A DNA stretch of 64,000 nucleotides from Epiperipatus broadwayi (GCA_028023455.1 JAQFVV010001031.1:63273-127272), one strand, 5' to 3'. Positions 1-16,037 are shown, numbered from the stretch's first letter. The notes: generated by a model from the letters alone, not told the origin. Translations and numbers: made by a program.

Positions 1-883
1 TAATAATAATAAAATAATAATAATAATAATAATAATATGAAAAATTTGATAAGTACATTATTTTAATATCAATGTAAACTAAACTATATACGAGTAGGAT
101 GGTCTAATGTGATTTTCAAATAAGAATATCATTAACCAGCAAAATAATTAAAAATAAGTAAATAAAATCATATTGTTTAGACTATTTCTAGATTATTTTT
201 TTTTTACAAATAACATTTTTATTTTCAGCAATGTATACTATAAAGATTTGAGCAATCATCACAAAAGATTATTGCATGTTGTTGTAATACTTAATCTATT
301 TACATTATATATACTGTTCTTAATTTCTAGATTTAAAAACTTAAAATTTTTCATTGACATTTCAGCTCAACTATTATTTGTTTTTACAAAGATCACAATG
401 GTTTAAATACTTGAAAAATAATCTGAAGTTATAAATAAATATGTTCCAAATCCTTTATTATTTCAAATATTAAAGCACTTGTATTTATAAAGAATTATCT
501 ATTTTAAGATGCCCTTTAACCTAAGTTTGAAAGTCTAATTTTCTCTTTTCAGGAACATATTTCAGATAACTGTTTTTTATTCTAGTCATTCAAAACACAT
601 GTTTTTTTCTTTTCAGGTCTTTATCATTTATTGAGATGCATTATAAAATTTAAGACCTCATTCAACCCAACTCAATTTCAATGTACATAACTTTTGAACA
701 TTTGTGGCTCAGAAATATAATTCTTATGCCTAATCCCTTATTGGGTCTTCTTATCTTATATGTATCTATAGCATATTAAAATGGCATGAAGTCCATCCAT
801 TTCCATGTTGTTAACTGTCAGAATTTCAGAAACACAAATAATAACTGGTAAATTATATTTATTAAATATTTTTCTATTCAAAG

Positions 884-1385
<502 letters not shown>

Positions 1386-1496
1386 CCTATGTTTATTTCA
1401 TGTTTTAAAGATGTTTATTTAAACTTCAATGTATCAATATTTCATACTCTGTAATCAAGTTGCAAGCTTTAAGTATCCATGTATGTATTCAATGGA

Positions 1497-1600
<104 letters not shown>

Positions 1601-2199
1601 TAAAGGAGATGTTAGTTTATAGGCTAACATCGCAAGATTCGTTATTTTAAATATTTTTCCCCTCATTTGTGAAAATATTTTCCTGGATATTAGTTTGATT
1701 TTATAGAATATTTCTTTACTTCTACATTATTGTTGCCATTAGGAGAAATTTAGTAATATTTCTGAAAATCTCTATCATTATTCACTAATATTATCATATC
1801 GTTTACATCATGTAGGTGACATAAATAATCTGTATTTGCTTTTACTCGTTTATTTTCCCCATATTAATCCAACAAAATATTTTGCTTAAAACTTTTATAA
1901 TGACTTTTTTAAGATAAGGAGTCATCCTACCATCACACTGTCATTAATGTTATTCTTGTTTTTTGTTTTTTATTAGATACTTAATTTATTAATAAAGCGT
2001 GTCTAAATGTTAAGGATCCAAAGCTTTCATTACTGAGCCAATGTATTTAAAGTGAAATGTTATTTCATAATTTACACATACCATAACATTATATCTTTTC
2101 ATTTCATTTGTTCTTTTTACAAATTCTTTTAATAGGTGGAAGCGATATACTGTGACAAAACCAACTTTTAAGTCAGTTTGATAATTCATTTTTGTCAAA

Positions 2200-2202
<3 letters not shown>

Positions 2203-2275
<73 letters not shown>
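2203..2275. repeat. (TA)n microsatellite with CC interruption
   Basis: TA array interrupted once by 'cc' at 2242-2243. It immediately precedes the fold-back element at 2280. Confidence 0.95.
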
Positions 2276-2279
<4 letters not shown>

Positions 2280-2440
2280 TTCAAAACAATACAATAATTA
2301 ATACAGTAACAATATTTTAAACAATTATATACCAATTTAATAGAAGTACTTTCAACTATCTATGTAGTCATTGTCAACTAGACTCAAATTGTATTAGAAG
2401 AAAAATATTGTTACTGTATTAATTATTGTATTGTTTTGAA
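2280..2440. mobile_element. Short fold-back element with 39-bp perfect arms
   Basis: Positions 2280-2318 are the exact reverse complement of 2402-2440 (39 of 39 bases, beginning TTCAAAACAATACAATAATT). They are separated by an 83-bp spacer. It lies just downstream of a (TA)n tract and is absent from the corresponding place in copy B. It has no coding capacity. It is either a MITE or a hairpin born by local inverted duplication. Confidence 0.85.
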
Positions 2441-2791
2441 CTTCAATTATATATATTTTATTATAATTTAGATACAGACATTGATTAATAATTTATATAT
2501 ATATATTTAGTTGAGGTTGTAATTTTTTTTTGTAAACACTTTATATATAGGTTGTAAGATACAAATATGTATGTTAATCTAATATTATTTATATCATCTT
2601 TATTACATATAATTATTTTTACTAAATTCTCTTAACATCTAGACCATTTATTATTATTTATGCATTTTTATGTTGAATTTGTTTTCTTAAAGAAATTGAG
2701 TATAGGTTTCATGAATACTTTGAACACTTCTACATTGCAATAAATTTAATTGCACATTCTGCTACTATATTTAAAATTCAGAGGATAAGTG

Positions 2792-2974
<183 letters not shown>

Positions 2975-4400
2975 GTGCTCTTTAGCAGTGATCTTATATT
3001 TGGAAAACAGCTTAATGAATTAAATGTATTAAAATGCAATAATAAGTTCCATAAAACATGTTTGAAATCTAATGGAATAATACTGCATAAAAATGAAATA
3101 GAAATGGGTCCTATATTTGTGATAAATGTAATCATAATTCAAATAAAGTAATAACGTAATGGAAGTCAATGAAAACAAAAATGGAGATTATTGTATCAGA
3201 TATAAATGATTCGCAAGACTTGGATATTTTGGTCAAAATTTATTAGGAAGTGAAAGTAATGACATTTTCTAAATTAATAGAAATTAATGCTATATCTATT
3301 CATGATTTTTGATAAAGGAGAAAAAATCTATCTAAAATGGATAATAATTGTATATCTTGTGAAAAATCTACGTTTTTATTGAATATAATTTTAAATGTTA
3401 GTTACAGGGTTATCAAGTGAAATTAAAATTATTGAAAGAAGAAAAATATTACAGATAAAAATATGTTTATTAAAATGCATCTGTTAATGATTTGGATATA
3501 AATAAAAATAATGATTATAAAAGCACAGACAGAAATTCTGTTGTTTTTAATAAAAAAGAAAGTCAACTTATTTTAAAGCATAAAGAAAAGCAAACGCCTG
3601 AACTTATTGTTTCTGATTTAAATTTCCCTCCACTTTCTACTATAAATAGAAGTGAATTGAGTTGATCAATTAAAAGGAGGCAGTTTTTAGTGTCACTGAT
3701 AGATCAAGTTCTAAATTTAATGAACAGCAGAATAAAAAGCAATGTATAAGTGAAGGTTGGTCGGTCAGATATGAAAACAAATGCAACGTCAGATAAATCG
3801 TCTGGGATTTCTAATCAAGATAACACCTCCTAAAAACTCATATGTCCTTTTATTTGAAAGATTGTGCAGATAAAGAAAAGGATGGTTTTAAAACTGTATT
3901 TTATCAGTAAAAATTAGAATAAAAATATTAAAAATTCAAGTTCTTCACCTATTATAGGAAATCAGGTTAATCATGTTTTAAAAGCTGTTAAGACAAGAGG
4001 TAATTTTTTTTCTAACTAGAATGGATAATGACACTTCTGTTGAAGATGTGACTGCTCATTTGAAAAATGTTTTGGATATAAATAGTGAGTGTTATAAGCT
4101 GAATACCAAAATCTAAAAAATATTAGCTTCATTTCATTTATCTATAGAGGAATCTGAATCTGATAAAGTTTTTGGTTGTGTAACGTGTGGCCTTTGTCAT
4201 GGCAGTCATATTGCCCCCTTCTATGGAGATTTAAAATATTTAAGAAATTTTAATGTTGATAGTACACAGGATAATGCTATATTAAATATTAATAAGATTA
4301 TTGAAGAAAAGACAGAAGATATTATATTGACTGATAAAGTTGATGAAATTAGCACTATAGTTCAAGATATAAATTTGCAAAATAATCTGTGTAATAAATA
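2975..4400 (+). pseudogene. Decayed LINE ORF1 (PHD-type zinc finger plus gag-like domain)
   Basis: The frame is heavily broken by stops and frameshifts, but blocks of protein sequence remain on the + strand. Near 3035-3070 there is a KCNNKFHKTCLKSNG block, followed near 3110-3140 in a shifted frame by YICDKCNHNSNK. The order C-C...C..FH..C....C..C is that of a PHD-like zinc finger, as carried by ORF1 of some LINEs. Further on there is a block containing IVSDLNFPPLST (near 3610-3640). Near 3990-4080 a block NFF.TRMDNDTSVEDVTAHL resembles the RNA-binding 'I.FVSRL...T..DV..YL' domain of the same ORF1 class. The product would be an RNA-binding chaperone of the LINE ribonucleoprotein. This copy is certainly non-functional. 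Confidence 0.6.
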
Positions 4401-4404
4401 GCAA

Positions 4405-7045
4405 TTCATGAGTTGTTATTATAAAAATGTCAAGTGGTCTTAGAACTAAGACAATTGATTTTAAATTTGAATTGTTATTAAATAGAATATGATGTTATCT
4501 TTTTAACAGAGACTTGGTTAAAAGAAGAAATTGATAATATTAGTATATTTGATGATAGGTATTTTATTGTATAGATGTGATAGAAATTATAATTATGAAA
4601 CAAGAGGAGGTGGTACTTTGATTTCTGTTAAAAAGACATAAAGCATAAACAGATAATTATTAATGATAATAATATTGAATCTTGTTGGATTGAGGTGAGT
4701 TTAAAAAATAAAAATAAAATATTGTTAGGTACTATATATCTTCGACCTACTTTGTCAATGAATGATTTAGATGCATATTTAGTTAAGGTTGAGGGATAAT
4801 ATTGGTGAAATGTAAATGATGAAATTATTATAGTTTGGGATTTTAGTGAAGCTAATTACTTTCAAGACATAATTTAATAAGAATGTAAATAATAGTAAAC
4901 TTTATAGATTAAAAATTTTGTTGAGTTGGTTAGTTTAATTTAACTAAATAGACAATATTTTAGAAGGTGGTGATGTTAAGATTTGTTTTTTAGCATAAAG
5001 ACTTTAGAGGTGCAAAAGAGGCTAAATCAAGCACTTCCCTAGTCCTTATCATTTACTTGAATTCATCAATGGAAGTTTTAAACAGACCTACAGCCTAAAG
5101 TAAATAAAGTAAGAGAATTTAAACGATATGCGACTATTACTAGCACTTATAAATTTTTAGGTCATTAAACTAGAGAGTCAGTTTGATGGAAAATAATTAA
5201 ATATAATGGATAAATAATTTATTTAGTATATAGTTAAAATTGTTGGGTCAAAAATATATTTCTGTTAAAAATTGTTTAAATACAAATTATAAATATCATC
5301 TCAAAGCCCTCTTGGAGATTGTGTAAAGCACTTTAAATAGAAAGCAAAATACCATAGGTTATATAAACCTAACTAACTAGTAAGGAGTATTGTAAAAGAA
5401 ATTTAGTGGTTTTGCGTGCTTATACTAAAACTCTTATGAAAAGAGATTATAATAATAATTTAAAATAGAGTTGAAGAAAATTTTAGGAATAATCCACAAA
5501 TGTTTTGGAATTATATAAAAGATCTTAATATTGTTGGAAGTAAAAGTTGTAGATATAATGTAATTCAGGCCTTCTATGGATGATCTAATCAATCATTTTA
5601 CTAATATGTACTTTATGATACTTCAAATAATGATAATATGATTGATATTAAATTTAATAAAGAGAGTTTTTGGAATATAGATGTTAATAAAATTGCAATT
5701 CCTGAAGTGTTTACTGCAATTTCTAAACTTAAATCGAAATCTTCTATGGGATATGATAATATTACTAATTTTATTATCAAGGGTTGTGCTGAATGTTTGG
5801 TAGCACCATTGACATTTGTATCATAATTTATCAATTGAGAAAACTATTATTCCTGATATATTTAAGATAGCTAAGATCATACCAATTTTTTAAAAGAGGG
5901 GATGATCTGATTCTGGTAATTATAGACCTATTTCAATTCTGTCACCTTTTGCTAGAATTTATGAAAGGTGTACTTATAGTAACCTTATTGTAGATATGAT
6001 TACGGTATTACCTAGTTATCAGAATGGTTTTTACCTGGTAGATCTGCTTAAGCTCCACTTAATGGTGATTATCTGATCATATTGCTCATGCCTTATCTGA
6101 TCAGAAGCAATTAGATGTTGTATATTTTGATATGACTCAGGCATTTGACAAAGTTTCATATATTAGACTTTTGTATAAACTTAAAATGTTGGGTGTTAGT
6201 CCTCATTTAGTTGGGGGATTTTCCAATTATTTGAGGGGTCTGTAAATCTTGATGTCCATATGGATAAAACTAATTCTCTTTTTTTTTGATAATATGATAG
6301 GTGTTCCTCAGGGTGGAATATTAGCACCATTGATTTTTAATGTTTGAGGGTATGTGGTGATCTTTATTATAGCATAAAAAATAGTATGATACTTACTTAT
6401 GCTGATGATTGTAAGTTATTTAAAAGAATTATTACTTATAGTGATCATATTGAGGTTCAAAAGAATATAGATAGTTTTATTATATGGTGTAGGTATAGCA
6501 ATCATGGAGATTAACATTAATAAAACATGCATTATTTCCTATACTAATGAAAACTGAAAAATCTGTTTCATCAATTATAAAATTGAGAATGGTGTTATTA
6601 AATATAAAGAGACTATATCTGATTTAGGAATTATATTTTTGTAATTAATTTTACTTTTAATGCGCATATTGTTGTCTTATTAATAAAGCATACAGAAAGA
6701 TGGGCTGTATTTTGAGATATGGGAGAGATTTATCTATTTCCATAAAATATAGGTTATTTTTTTCCTCTTGTTGTTACAGTTTTTAGAATATAATTCTTGT
6801 ATACTGGAACTTCAATCTGATTAATATTCAGTCTAAAATATATAATATTGAAAAAAGATTTAATAAATTAATAATGGGTGAATGTCAAACTGTCAAAACA
6901 GTATTTGAAAAAAAGGAGAATGTTGAAGGATATGATATTACTGAAAAAAAGTTGATTGATGGGAAAATTGATGTCAGTAACTGTATATCAAAAATAGAAT
7001 TGAAAGTACCTTTGTCGTTTATTAAGAAAAATGCAAACTTTCAAG
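4405..7045 (+). pseudogene. Decayed LINE ORF2: AP endonuclease plus reverse transcriptase (Jockey/CR1-like group)
   Basis: ORF2 of the same element, with many stops and indels. The endonuclease opens near 4410 with a YYKNV.GLRTK block (the family usually has YYQNVRGLRTK). It continues with VIFLTETWLKEE near 4495-4530 and RGGGTLISV near 4600-4630, then a degenerate 'GDFN'-type segment near 4820-4845. The reverse transcriptase shows NYRPISILSPFARIYER near 5918-5970 and VVYFDMTQAFDKVSY near 6117-6165 (the catalytic F-D motif). GVPQGGILAPLIFNV follows near 6300-6345, and LTYADDCKLFKR near 6390-6425 (the catalytic YADD). A C-terminal tail extends to about 7045. These motifs place it among APE-type LINEs of the Jockey/CR1 assemblage. 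The exact clade is uncertain from motifs alone. Confidence 0.8.
5638..5826 (+). pseudogene. Longest surviving open block of the LINE ORF2 (pre-RT linker)
   Basis: A 62-codon stretch without stops inside the decayed ORF2. It contains AIPEVFTAISKLKSKSSMGYDNITNFIIKGC, which is the 'I..AI..LKS.KS.G.D.I....IK.C' segment found just before the first polymerase motif of LINE reverse transcriptases. It is not an independent gene. Confidence 0.75.
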
Positions 7046-7292
7046 ATTAGTATATGTGAAAATACTTTCTTGGTTAATCAGTTATTAATAGATTGCAAAT
7101 GGTAGTATAATCTAACTTTTAATAACTACTGATATTTTTTAGCAGATCAATTATTGATTAATGTTAAAAAACAAGTAAATGTATATAATTTATGAACATG
7201 TATGTATATATAATTTTTATGTATTTAGTTTGTATGTGATTATAATTGTTTTTTTGTTTTTTTGTTTTTTTTTAAATTTTTTAATTCTTATC

Positions 7293-7317
7293 ATTGTTGT
7301 TGTTGTTGTTGTTGTTA

Positions 7318-7380
<63 letters not shown>

Positions 7381-7395
7381 TTATTATTACATTCA

Positions 7396-7442
<47 letters not shown>
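7293..7442. repeat. (TTG)n then (ATT)n microsatellite at the LINE 3' end
   Basis: About eight TTG units followed by two ATT arrays separated by a short 'acattcat' break. It follows the LINE 3' region and may have grown from the element's tail. Confidence 0.95.
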
Positions 7443-7445
<3 letters not shown>

Positions 7446-7506
7446 TGTGTATTTTCTGTTAAAGTGTAAATGTTGAAATGCATATACTAAATGGATATTG
7501 AATTAG

Positions 7507-7623
<117 letters not shown>

Positions 7624-7639
7624 TAGTAATTGATTATAT

Positions 7640-9682
<2,043 letters not shown>

Positions 9683-9689
9683 TATAGGT

Positions 9690-12180
9690 TCTGGTATTTT
9701 TTTGATTGCATCTCCCTTACTGAAATTCGTTTATTTTTGCCTGTTTGAGAAAAAATAATGTTCGACCAAAATTACAAAGTTATTAGTACTATTAAAACTT
9801 TTTTATCTTTAATTTTGCTTTTATTACCAATTTATTGTTAAATTTTCTAAAATCGTTCACTATCTGTATCTATTTTACAAAACTCTAAATAGTCATTTCC
9901 TTCTATGGATCATTCATTGTGTATTTTATATTACTTTGTTATTAAATAATTTTGTCTCAATAAAATTGAATAAAAACCTATTTTTTCTTTTTTTTGTAAT
10001 AGCTATTTTTCTCTCTATATCTTTGTAGTTTACACATTTCATTCTTATTGATTTCTATGCAAATCTAAGCTATCTTCAAAATATATTAATATTTTGGAAG
10101 GGATTTGCAAGCTCTAATTTAAATTTTTTGGAGTTTCTTTGGAAAGTGGGCACATCAGCTCTGAATAATGGTACCATAAAGCACTAGACGCTCTAGTTTT
10201 TTCTTAACATGTATTATATAATTCAATAATTATCGATATGTATCATTTGTTGGATTCATAATAAACTTGAAATACATATTGTTATTAAGTCTATGAACCA
10301 ATTCTGATTTACTTTCATTAAGAGTCCTCTCATTTTGATTACCGTTTTGCATATATCTTAAAGATAAAAACACTATCTGCATGGTCTCTCACCTCTCCCA
10401 TTTCTATTAATTATAATCCGAGCTTACTTATGTTTTTTTCAACCCATTAAATTATTTTGTAGTGGTTTTGGCATTAACATTCTTCATGACTCATGTTTAA
10501 TCATATAAGTATCCACAAGACTAATGTATCTCCTTACAATGAACATTCCATTAGATTTGAGTAACAGATCTTAAGACTTATCTGATCCACCATCAATCTG
10601 TACAAACGTTTATTTTTTATGTATTAAGATTCCCATTTTTACTTCTGCTTCCATTATTTATATATATAGTTACGTATTACACGTTCCTTTTATAAATTGT
10701 ACTTTTACATTCATTCTTCTAGCGACAATGTATAATTTCCTTGTATGTAATCTTAAACAAGGTAAGTACCTCTAAGACATTGATCATCATTGCCATAGTA
10801 ACGGGATCTGCATAAAGTTTTTTAAATACCCTATGCTTTGGCCACTAACACCTGTAATGGGTAGTTTCATGGACCCTTTTGGGAAAATATTCCCATATTT
10901 TTGTCTCTCCTAGATTAAATAATTATTTTAAAAACAAAATCAATCGTTCCCATATTATTTTTGACTTCAATAAACGTCAACATTGTTTCAAGTCCAATAA
11001 CTATTAGACAACTGATAAGGTCTATTGTGTCTTACGAAACATAAAACTAAAACATGTTTAAAAAATGTTTAACTTGGATAATAATGTGTAATAAAGCGCC
11101 ATATGCAACTTCAGGGAATTTGTCAACATCTTGATATTAGAAGTGCTCCCTGCCGTTTCATTTCAGGGCCCCATTATAGAAAACATTGATAACTCTTTCA
11201 GTTAACTCATTTCTGAATCCAACACACACTGAGCTATGTAAGTATAATCTGTAATATTTTCACAGATAAGTGATGATTTCATCACTATTATTTTTGGGAC
11301 GTTCCGCTTAGGAAATAAAATAATGGTGAAAGCTAGTTTGACATTTTAATTTTACAATATTTTATCCTAAAAATACCTTTTCAAATCCCTTAAGGTGCAT
11401 CAATATAAAATTTTATAGTTAATTTGGGGTTCAACCATGTATTATTTTTATTACTTTCTAACGTTTAGACAATAACCGCCATAGTGTCAAGATTAAATTT
11501 CTAAATAAAAAATTAATAATATCTCAAATATCAAATAACTGGTCCTTCAGAATCATAAGAATTAACAATGTATTTATTTTTATTCAGAGTGTATAATTAA
11601 TTGATTTTATGTTTTATATTAAGAGAAAGAGATAAACTAAGTGGTCGATACACAGTTGAAATTGGTTGTGCTTTATCAGCTTTTCGATTAAAATATTAAA
11701 AAGACCAACTAAATTTTGCAATGCTAATAAGAAAACAATGCATTCTGGCCTTAAGGAGTCCACTTATTTTATTTAATTATTATAATATAAAGTTACAAGC
11801 TCAATTTATAGTAAAACAGATAGAAACTAAGCACTTTTGCTTAATTCATTTATTTTCAATTCTGAAATATTTCCGTGCTAAATCTCATTCTTTAACTCAT
11901 ACCTGATCTTCTTACTATGTGAGATGTAGTGGGTTTTTTTCTTTTTTAAAATCCTTATTCTTGACAATGGTAAGTGTTGCTACTTCATCCAACCATCAAG
12001 AAGTAATTACAAATAATGCACGATTTACACCGTTCCCTCCCGCATTAAGACTCTATTATTTATATGTATAAGTATATGGTATGAATCTTTTCCAAATTAA
12101 AAATATGATAAAGACCTGCTAACTTAGAATAAATTATATAAAATTAACGATTTGAAAATTCTATTTAACTTATTAATTAT
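9690..12180. other. A+T-rich DNA without recognisable gene
   Basis: No long frame, RNA gene or strong inverted repeat was found. The 61-codon frame at 11721-11906 shows no domain and its composition looks random. Some stretches (10140-10200, 10860-11170) are less A+T-rich and could be old transposon debris, but I could not identify a family. Confidence 0.5.
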
Positions 12181-12186
12181 GGTTAT

Positions 12187-12206
12187 ATAATAATAATAGT
12201 AATAAT

Positions 12207-12283
<77 letters not shown>

Positions 12284-12335
12284 GTTGTAATTATTAGTGA
12301 TGATGATGATGATGATGACGATGATGATGATGATG
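12187..12335. repeat. (AAT)n and (GAT)n microsatellites
   Basis: An AAT array (about 12187-12281) is followed, after a short spacer, by a GAT array with one ACG variant (12299-12335). Together they create a leucine- and isoleucine-rich frame on the minus strand that is not a gene. Confidence 0.95.
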
Positions 12336-12339
12336 GTCT

Positions 12340-14200
12340 CCAAATTCAGTACAGCCATATAATTCCAAAAAAGAATAATGTGGCAAGAGAAAACAAAGCT
12401 GAAAATGAGTTTATAAACACCAAAAAACATGACTGATCTTCTAATCCCTTCGCTATAAAACATTCCTGACAAATTTTATTTCATATTAGTTTTTAGGATG
12501 TTGATTTTTTAGATTCCAATAAAAAAAAATAATTTTATGGAATACTGAACACTATACTTAATTGTTAGCTTCACAATAGATTCTTTTGTCTGTCATATCT
12601 CACAATAGTAATAACGGTTTACCGCTGCACATATTTAGAACATTTTTGACATAATTCTGGTTAAATAATTTGTGTCTATATGTCTTTTTAATACCAACAT
12701 TCTTTATCACCTTGGCATAATACTTCATGAAGTCTTTCATTGTTACTTTGTTTCACTTGTCCATTTCAGCAAAAATGTTTTTTTCATAGTAACCTTAATA
12801 TATGAAGTATAATAATCGAAGGACCTATTGTTTGGTTTTTCAATTTTGTCATTGTATTTTTGAAATTAAGAGAAAATTCTTGAATACCTTTTAACACCTC
12901 AATTGTACTATGAACAACAGGGGCATTCTTGTTTCCACATTAGCTGTAGTTATTATTTTTATCTTTGATATAATAACCTGTCTTTAAACTTATCAAAATC
13001 AGCATTCCACAGATGGATGTTTATAAATGAATTCAATGTATGTTCCCCCTTATGAATTTTAATTACTAACGCAAAAAATTTATAAGTTGCATTAAAATTA
13101 TTAAAAAGGTGTTGTTCCTTTTATTATTACCTAGATTTCCACTTTAGATTCAGACAATACCTACAGTGAAAAGATTTATTCCTTATCGAGATAGTATTTT
13201 TAGTAATATCATTAAAATAACTAAAAAATTGGAACTATATTGTTTAATAAGATGGTACAATTACCCCGATTTCTAGGACTTCTACTAAGAGGTTTGAAAA
13301 AAAGTGATATTGGAAATGTAAATCCAGATGTTTTATTATTATTACATTTGTGAACAAAACATGGATTGACTATCATAAAAGTCTTTATTGAGGCCTAAAA
13401 TGTATTGCAACGAAATATTGTGAAAACTATCCTCAAAATGATCACATTTAATAGGAGTCAGGATACAAAAATGATCATATTACACTAGATTATTAGTTGT
13501 ATCTTAGATTAGAACACTCCATATTTGATATGATGGAGGCATTATAAATGCTAGTATTCTAATCATATACTCAATAAATGGGGTGTTCCATTCTTTACAA
13601 TAATCTACTGTATTATAGTAAATCTTAAAATCTATTAATGATTACAATTTCTAATTTTGATGTCAAGTCTGTCATATTACTGGACATCAAAATTTGATTA
13701 GGAGATACATTATGGATAAAAGGTAAACCAATTGTGGTGTTGACTAAAGAATACTCATGACTACCTTCATTGCAAATATCTTATTATTAGTGATTTCATT
13801 AAAAACAAACACGTGGTACTCTTGGTTTGACAACGTGATTGATTAAATCCTCAAACTTTGTAATAAAAATAAAAGATATGAAAGCTGAAGTTCAATGACC
13901 AATAGGAAGATATAAAATGACTGATGGATTAAAACTGTAAAAAAGATAAAGTCATTCCTGATCATAATTGTTCTTATTTTATTTATGCAATGAAACAACA
14001 AATGTTACCTTATCACTATTGTCACAATTCTATTAATTATAGCATATTTCTTGAATTAAAAATTGGACAAAGTGTTTTACTCATCCTTGGAATAATGGTA
14101 AAAAATCGACATGTACAATTATTTAATATACTGAATTGAATTTGGAAAAACAAATAACCTTTTTAAGCATTCAAAATAGATTTTTGCAATCTTAAAAATA
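12340..14200. other. A+T-rich DNA without recognisable gene
   Basis: No supported coding region. A short inverted repeat is present near 13653-13700, where 'aattttgatgtc' pairs with 'gacatcaaaattt'. The stretch may include 5' parts of the LINE whose polymerase fragment follows at 14.2 kb, but I see no endonuclease motif. Confidence 0.45.
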
Positions 14201-14204
14201 GAAA

Positions 14205-14640
14205 GTCGTCAGGTCCTATAAAAATAGATGGATGAGATTAAAATATCGTAGTGATTCAAAGATAATGAAACTTTAAAAACAATAACTGACATCATGAAAC
14301 TTTTCCATTCAATTTTAGTGATGGTTTTATCTTTTCAATTAACAAAGATAAGAGATTATGACAATTACCATGGAATATTCTTATTATCCTTTACAGAAAA
14401 AAATATATTTTCAAGAATTTTGAGGAATAATTTGCTTCCAATTATCGTAAATGATTGCCGGATACTTAATTTGATTTTAGAAATCAAGAAGTATTATACA
14501 TATGAATTTTGTTATCAGACAACTGAAAGAAAATGTAGAAACAAAAAAGAAACGATTTAAATATTGCTTTAATTTATTTCGTCAAGGCATTAATTTGTAT
14601 CCAAACGTTTGTTCATAAAGATTAATGATGTAATTATTTG
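14205..14640 (+). pseudogene. LINE reverse-transcriptase fragment
   Basis: A degenerate block reads, with frame changes, KSSGP..IDG (near 14205), then DYDNYHGIFLLSFTEK..FSRIL.NNLLPI (14352-14450). In another frame it then reads DMNFVIRQLKENVETKK (14490-14550) followed by a F..F.R.G-type segment. This is the order seen in LINE reverse transcriptases: K..G.D...; 'NYRGISLLS..GKI.ARVL.NRL'; '..DM.F..RQL.EK'; then the catalytic F-D region. The open frame 14294-14560 (88 codons) is part of it. The catalytic aspartate block is destroyed, and no YADD is recognisable downstream. It is a different family from the element at 3-7 kb. Confidence 0.6.
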
Positions 14641-15677
14641 TAGGAAAGGCAAAATTAAAATGATCAAATATTTACTAATTACGGAGGTTATATATTAATG
14701 CTTTCAAAAATTAAAATTAACTGAAAAGTATGAATGTTTTAGGAATAATTATTTTCGATAATAAATATGAAAATTGGTTTAAATTTAAAAATAAATTTAA
14801 TACTTATAAATATTTTTTACATAAGTGATTAATAAGGAAACATTAAAAAATGATATTTTTATGTAATAAACAATTACCTCAGACGATTGATTTGGAAATA
14901 AAAAATAAAGTTTATAACAAATTTAATTGATAACTTTGGATTTTTTTTTTTTTTTGCTATTTCAGTTTTTATTTTTTTTCATATGTTGACCTCTCACCTA
15001 ACAACGCTTGACTGATGTTTCTGTTTTGGAGAAAGAAGTAAAATTTGTCTGAAGGTTCATTTAAAAACAATAAAATGGAAGTTATTATATATATATTGTG
15101 CCAGTCCGTGTATAACGGCCATGCACAAAATGGCTGTTTGTTGAAGATTCAGTACAGCTTACATGTATCACATGAAAATTATAATTTTAATACGATTTAT
15201 TAAATTATAATTCAGAGGGAAGTGGGAGGTATGGATATAGTACATAAATAAATGGGTTTGGGCTATATTATATTCTTATTATACCCACAATACATGTGTA
15301 TGCAGTGTATATATGTTTTAGTAATTTATTCGACTAGCAAACCTGTCTAAAAAAAAAAAAAAGAGGAAAATAAGTTGTAATATTTGTCTATGTGTAGAAC
15401 AGTTTTTTTTTGTTGTATTTTACTACTTATAAATGTTCGAACACATTTATATAGAAATGTATTTTTATTTTTTATTATTTTCCTAAAAAAAGAAAAGAAA
15501 ATTCTAAATAGCTAAAAAGTTTTTGCATTTATTGGAATTTATCTTTTCTAATTGTTAGAATGAGAGGGTTTGAAATTAATTAATTAAATTTGTATATAAT
15601 TAGGTTTATATAATTAGGTTTATTTAATTAAATTTGTAAAGGGAAAAAAAAACCTTTTTGCTAATTACAATCTACTC

Positions 15678-15719
15678 TCAACCGAAGAAAATGTTTTGTA
15701 TAAAAGAATTTTCGGTTGA
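15678..15719 (+). promoter_or_regulatory. Candidate LTR core promoter: TATA box inside an inverted repeat
   Basis: TATAAAAG at 15699-15706 is flanked symmetrically by TCAACCGAA (15678-15686) and its reverse complement TTCGGTTGA (15711-15719). The 3' LTR keeps the TATA box (20741-20748), with one change in the right arm. A TATA box in this position of an LTR would set the start of the genomic RNA. That role is inferred. Confidence 0.45.
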
Positions 15720-15957
15720 TCGTGAATAAAGATAAAATAGATTTTATCGGAGAAAGGAATGTAAGCACAATGGGTGGCAAGTATTCAATATGGAAGCTTG
15801 CAAAAGTGTACTTTAATAAATAAAAAGGTAAAAGAATGTAGAAAGGTATAATTAAATTTATTATTAGCTGATGCAATAGCTCATAGAGGGGTATGACAAT
15901 TGGACTGTTTGGGCTATATGTGCTGCTTACTGAGGGCTTTGAGTCAGTCGAGTACTA

Positions 15958-16037
15958 GCTTGCTAAAGCGTGCGAACCATGGGAGATTAACCTGCTAAAG
16001 AGTGCAGACAAGTTAAGGCTAGCTTGCAAAAGCATTC
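15958..16037 (+). promoter_or_regulatory. Three spaced copies of a short LTR motif
   Basis: GCTTGCTAAAGCGTGC (15958), CCTGCTAAAGAGTGC (15991) and GCTTGCAAAAGCATTCC (16022) are variants of one motif spaced about 31-33 bp apart. All three are present at the matching place in the 3' LTR (near 21001-21080). This may be an enhancer-like array or a remnant of tandem duplication. Confidence 0.4.

Noticed and set aside
15661-15876. 71-codon minus-strand frame in the 5' LTR, also at 20703-20942
   Set aside because: It is antisense to the LTR promoter region. It is present in both LTRs only because they are copies, with no domain and low complexity.
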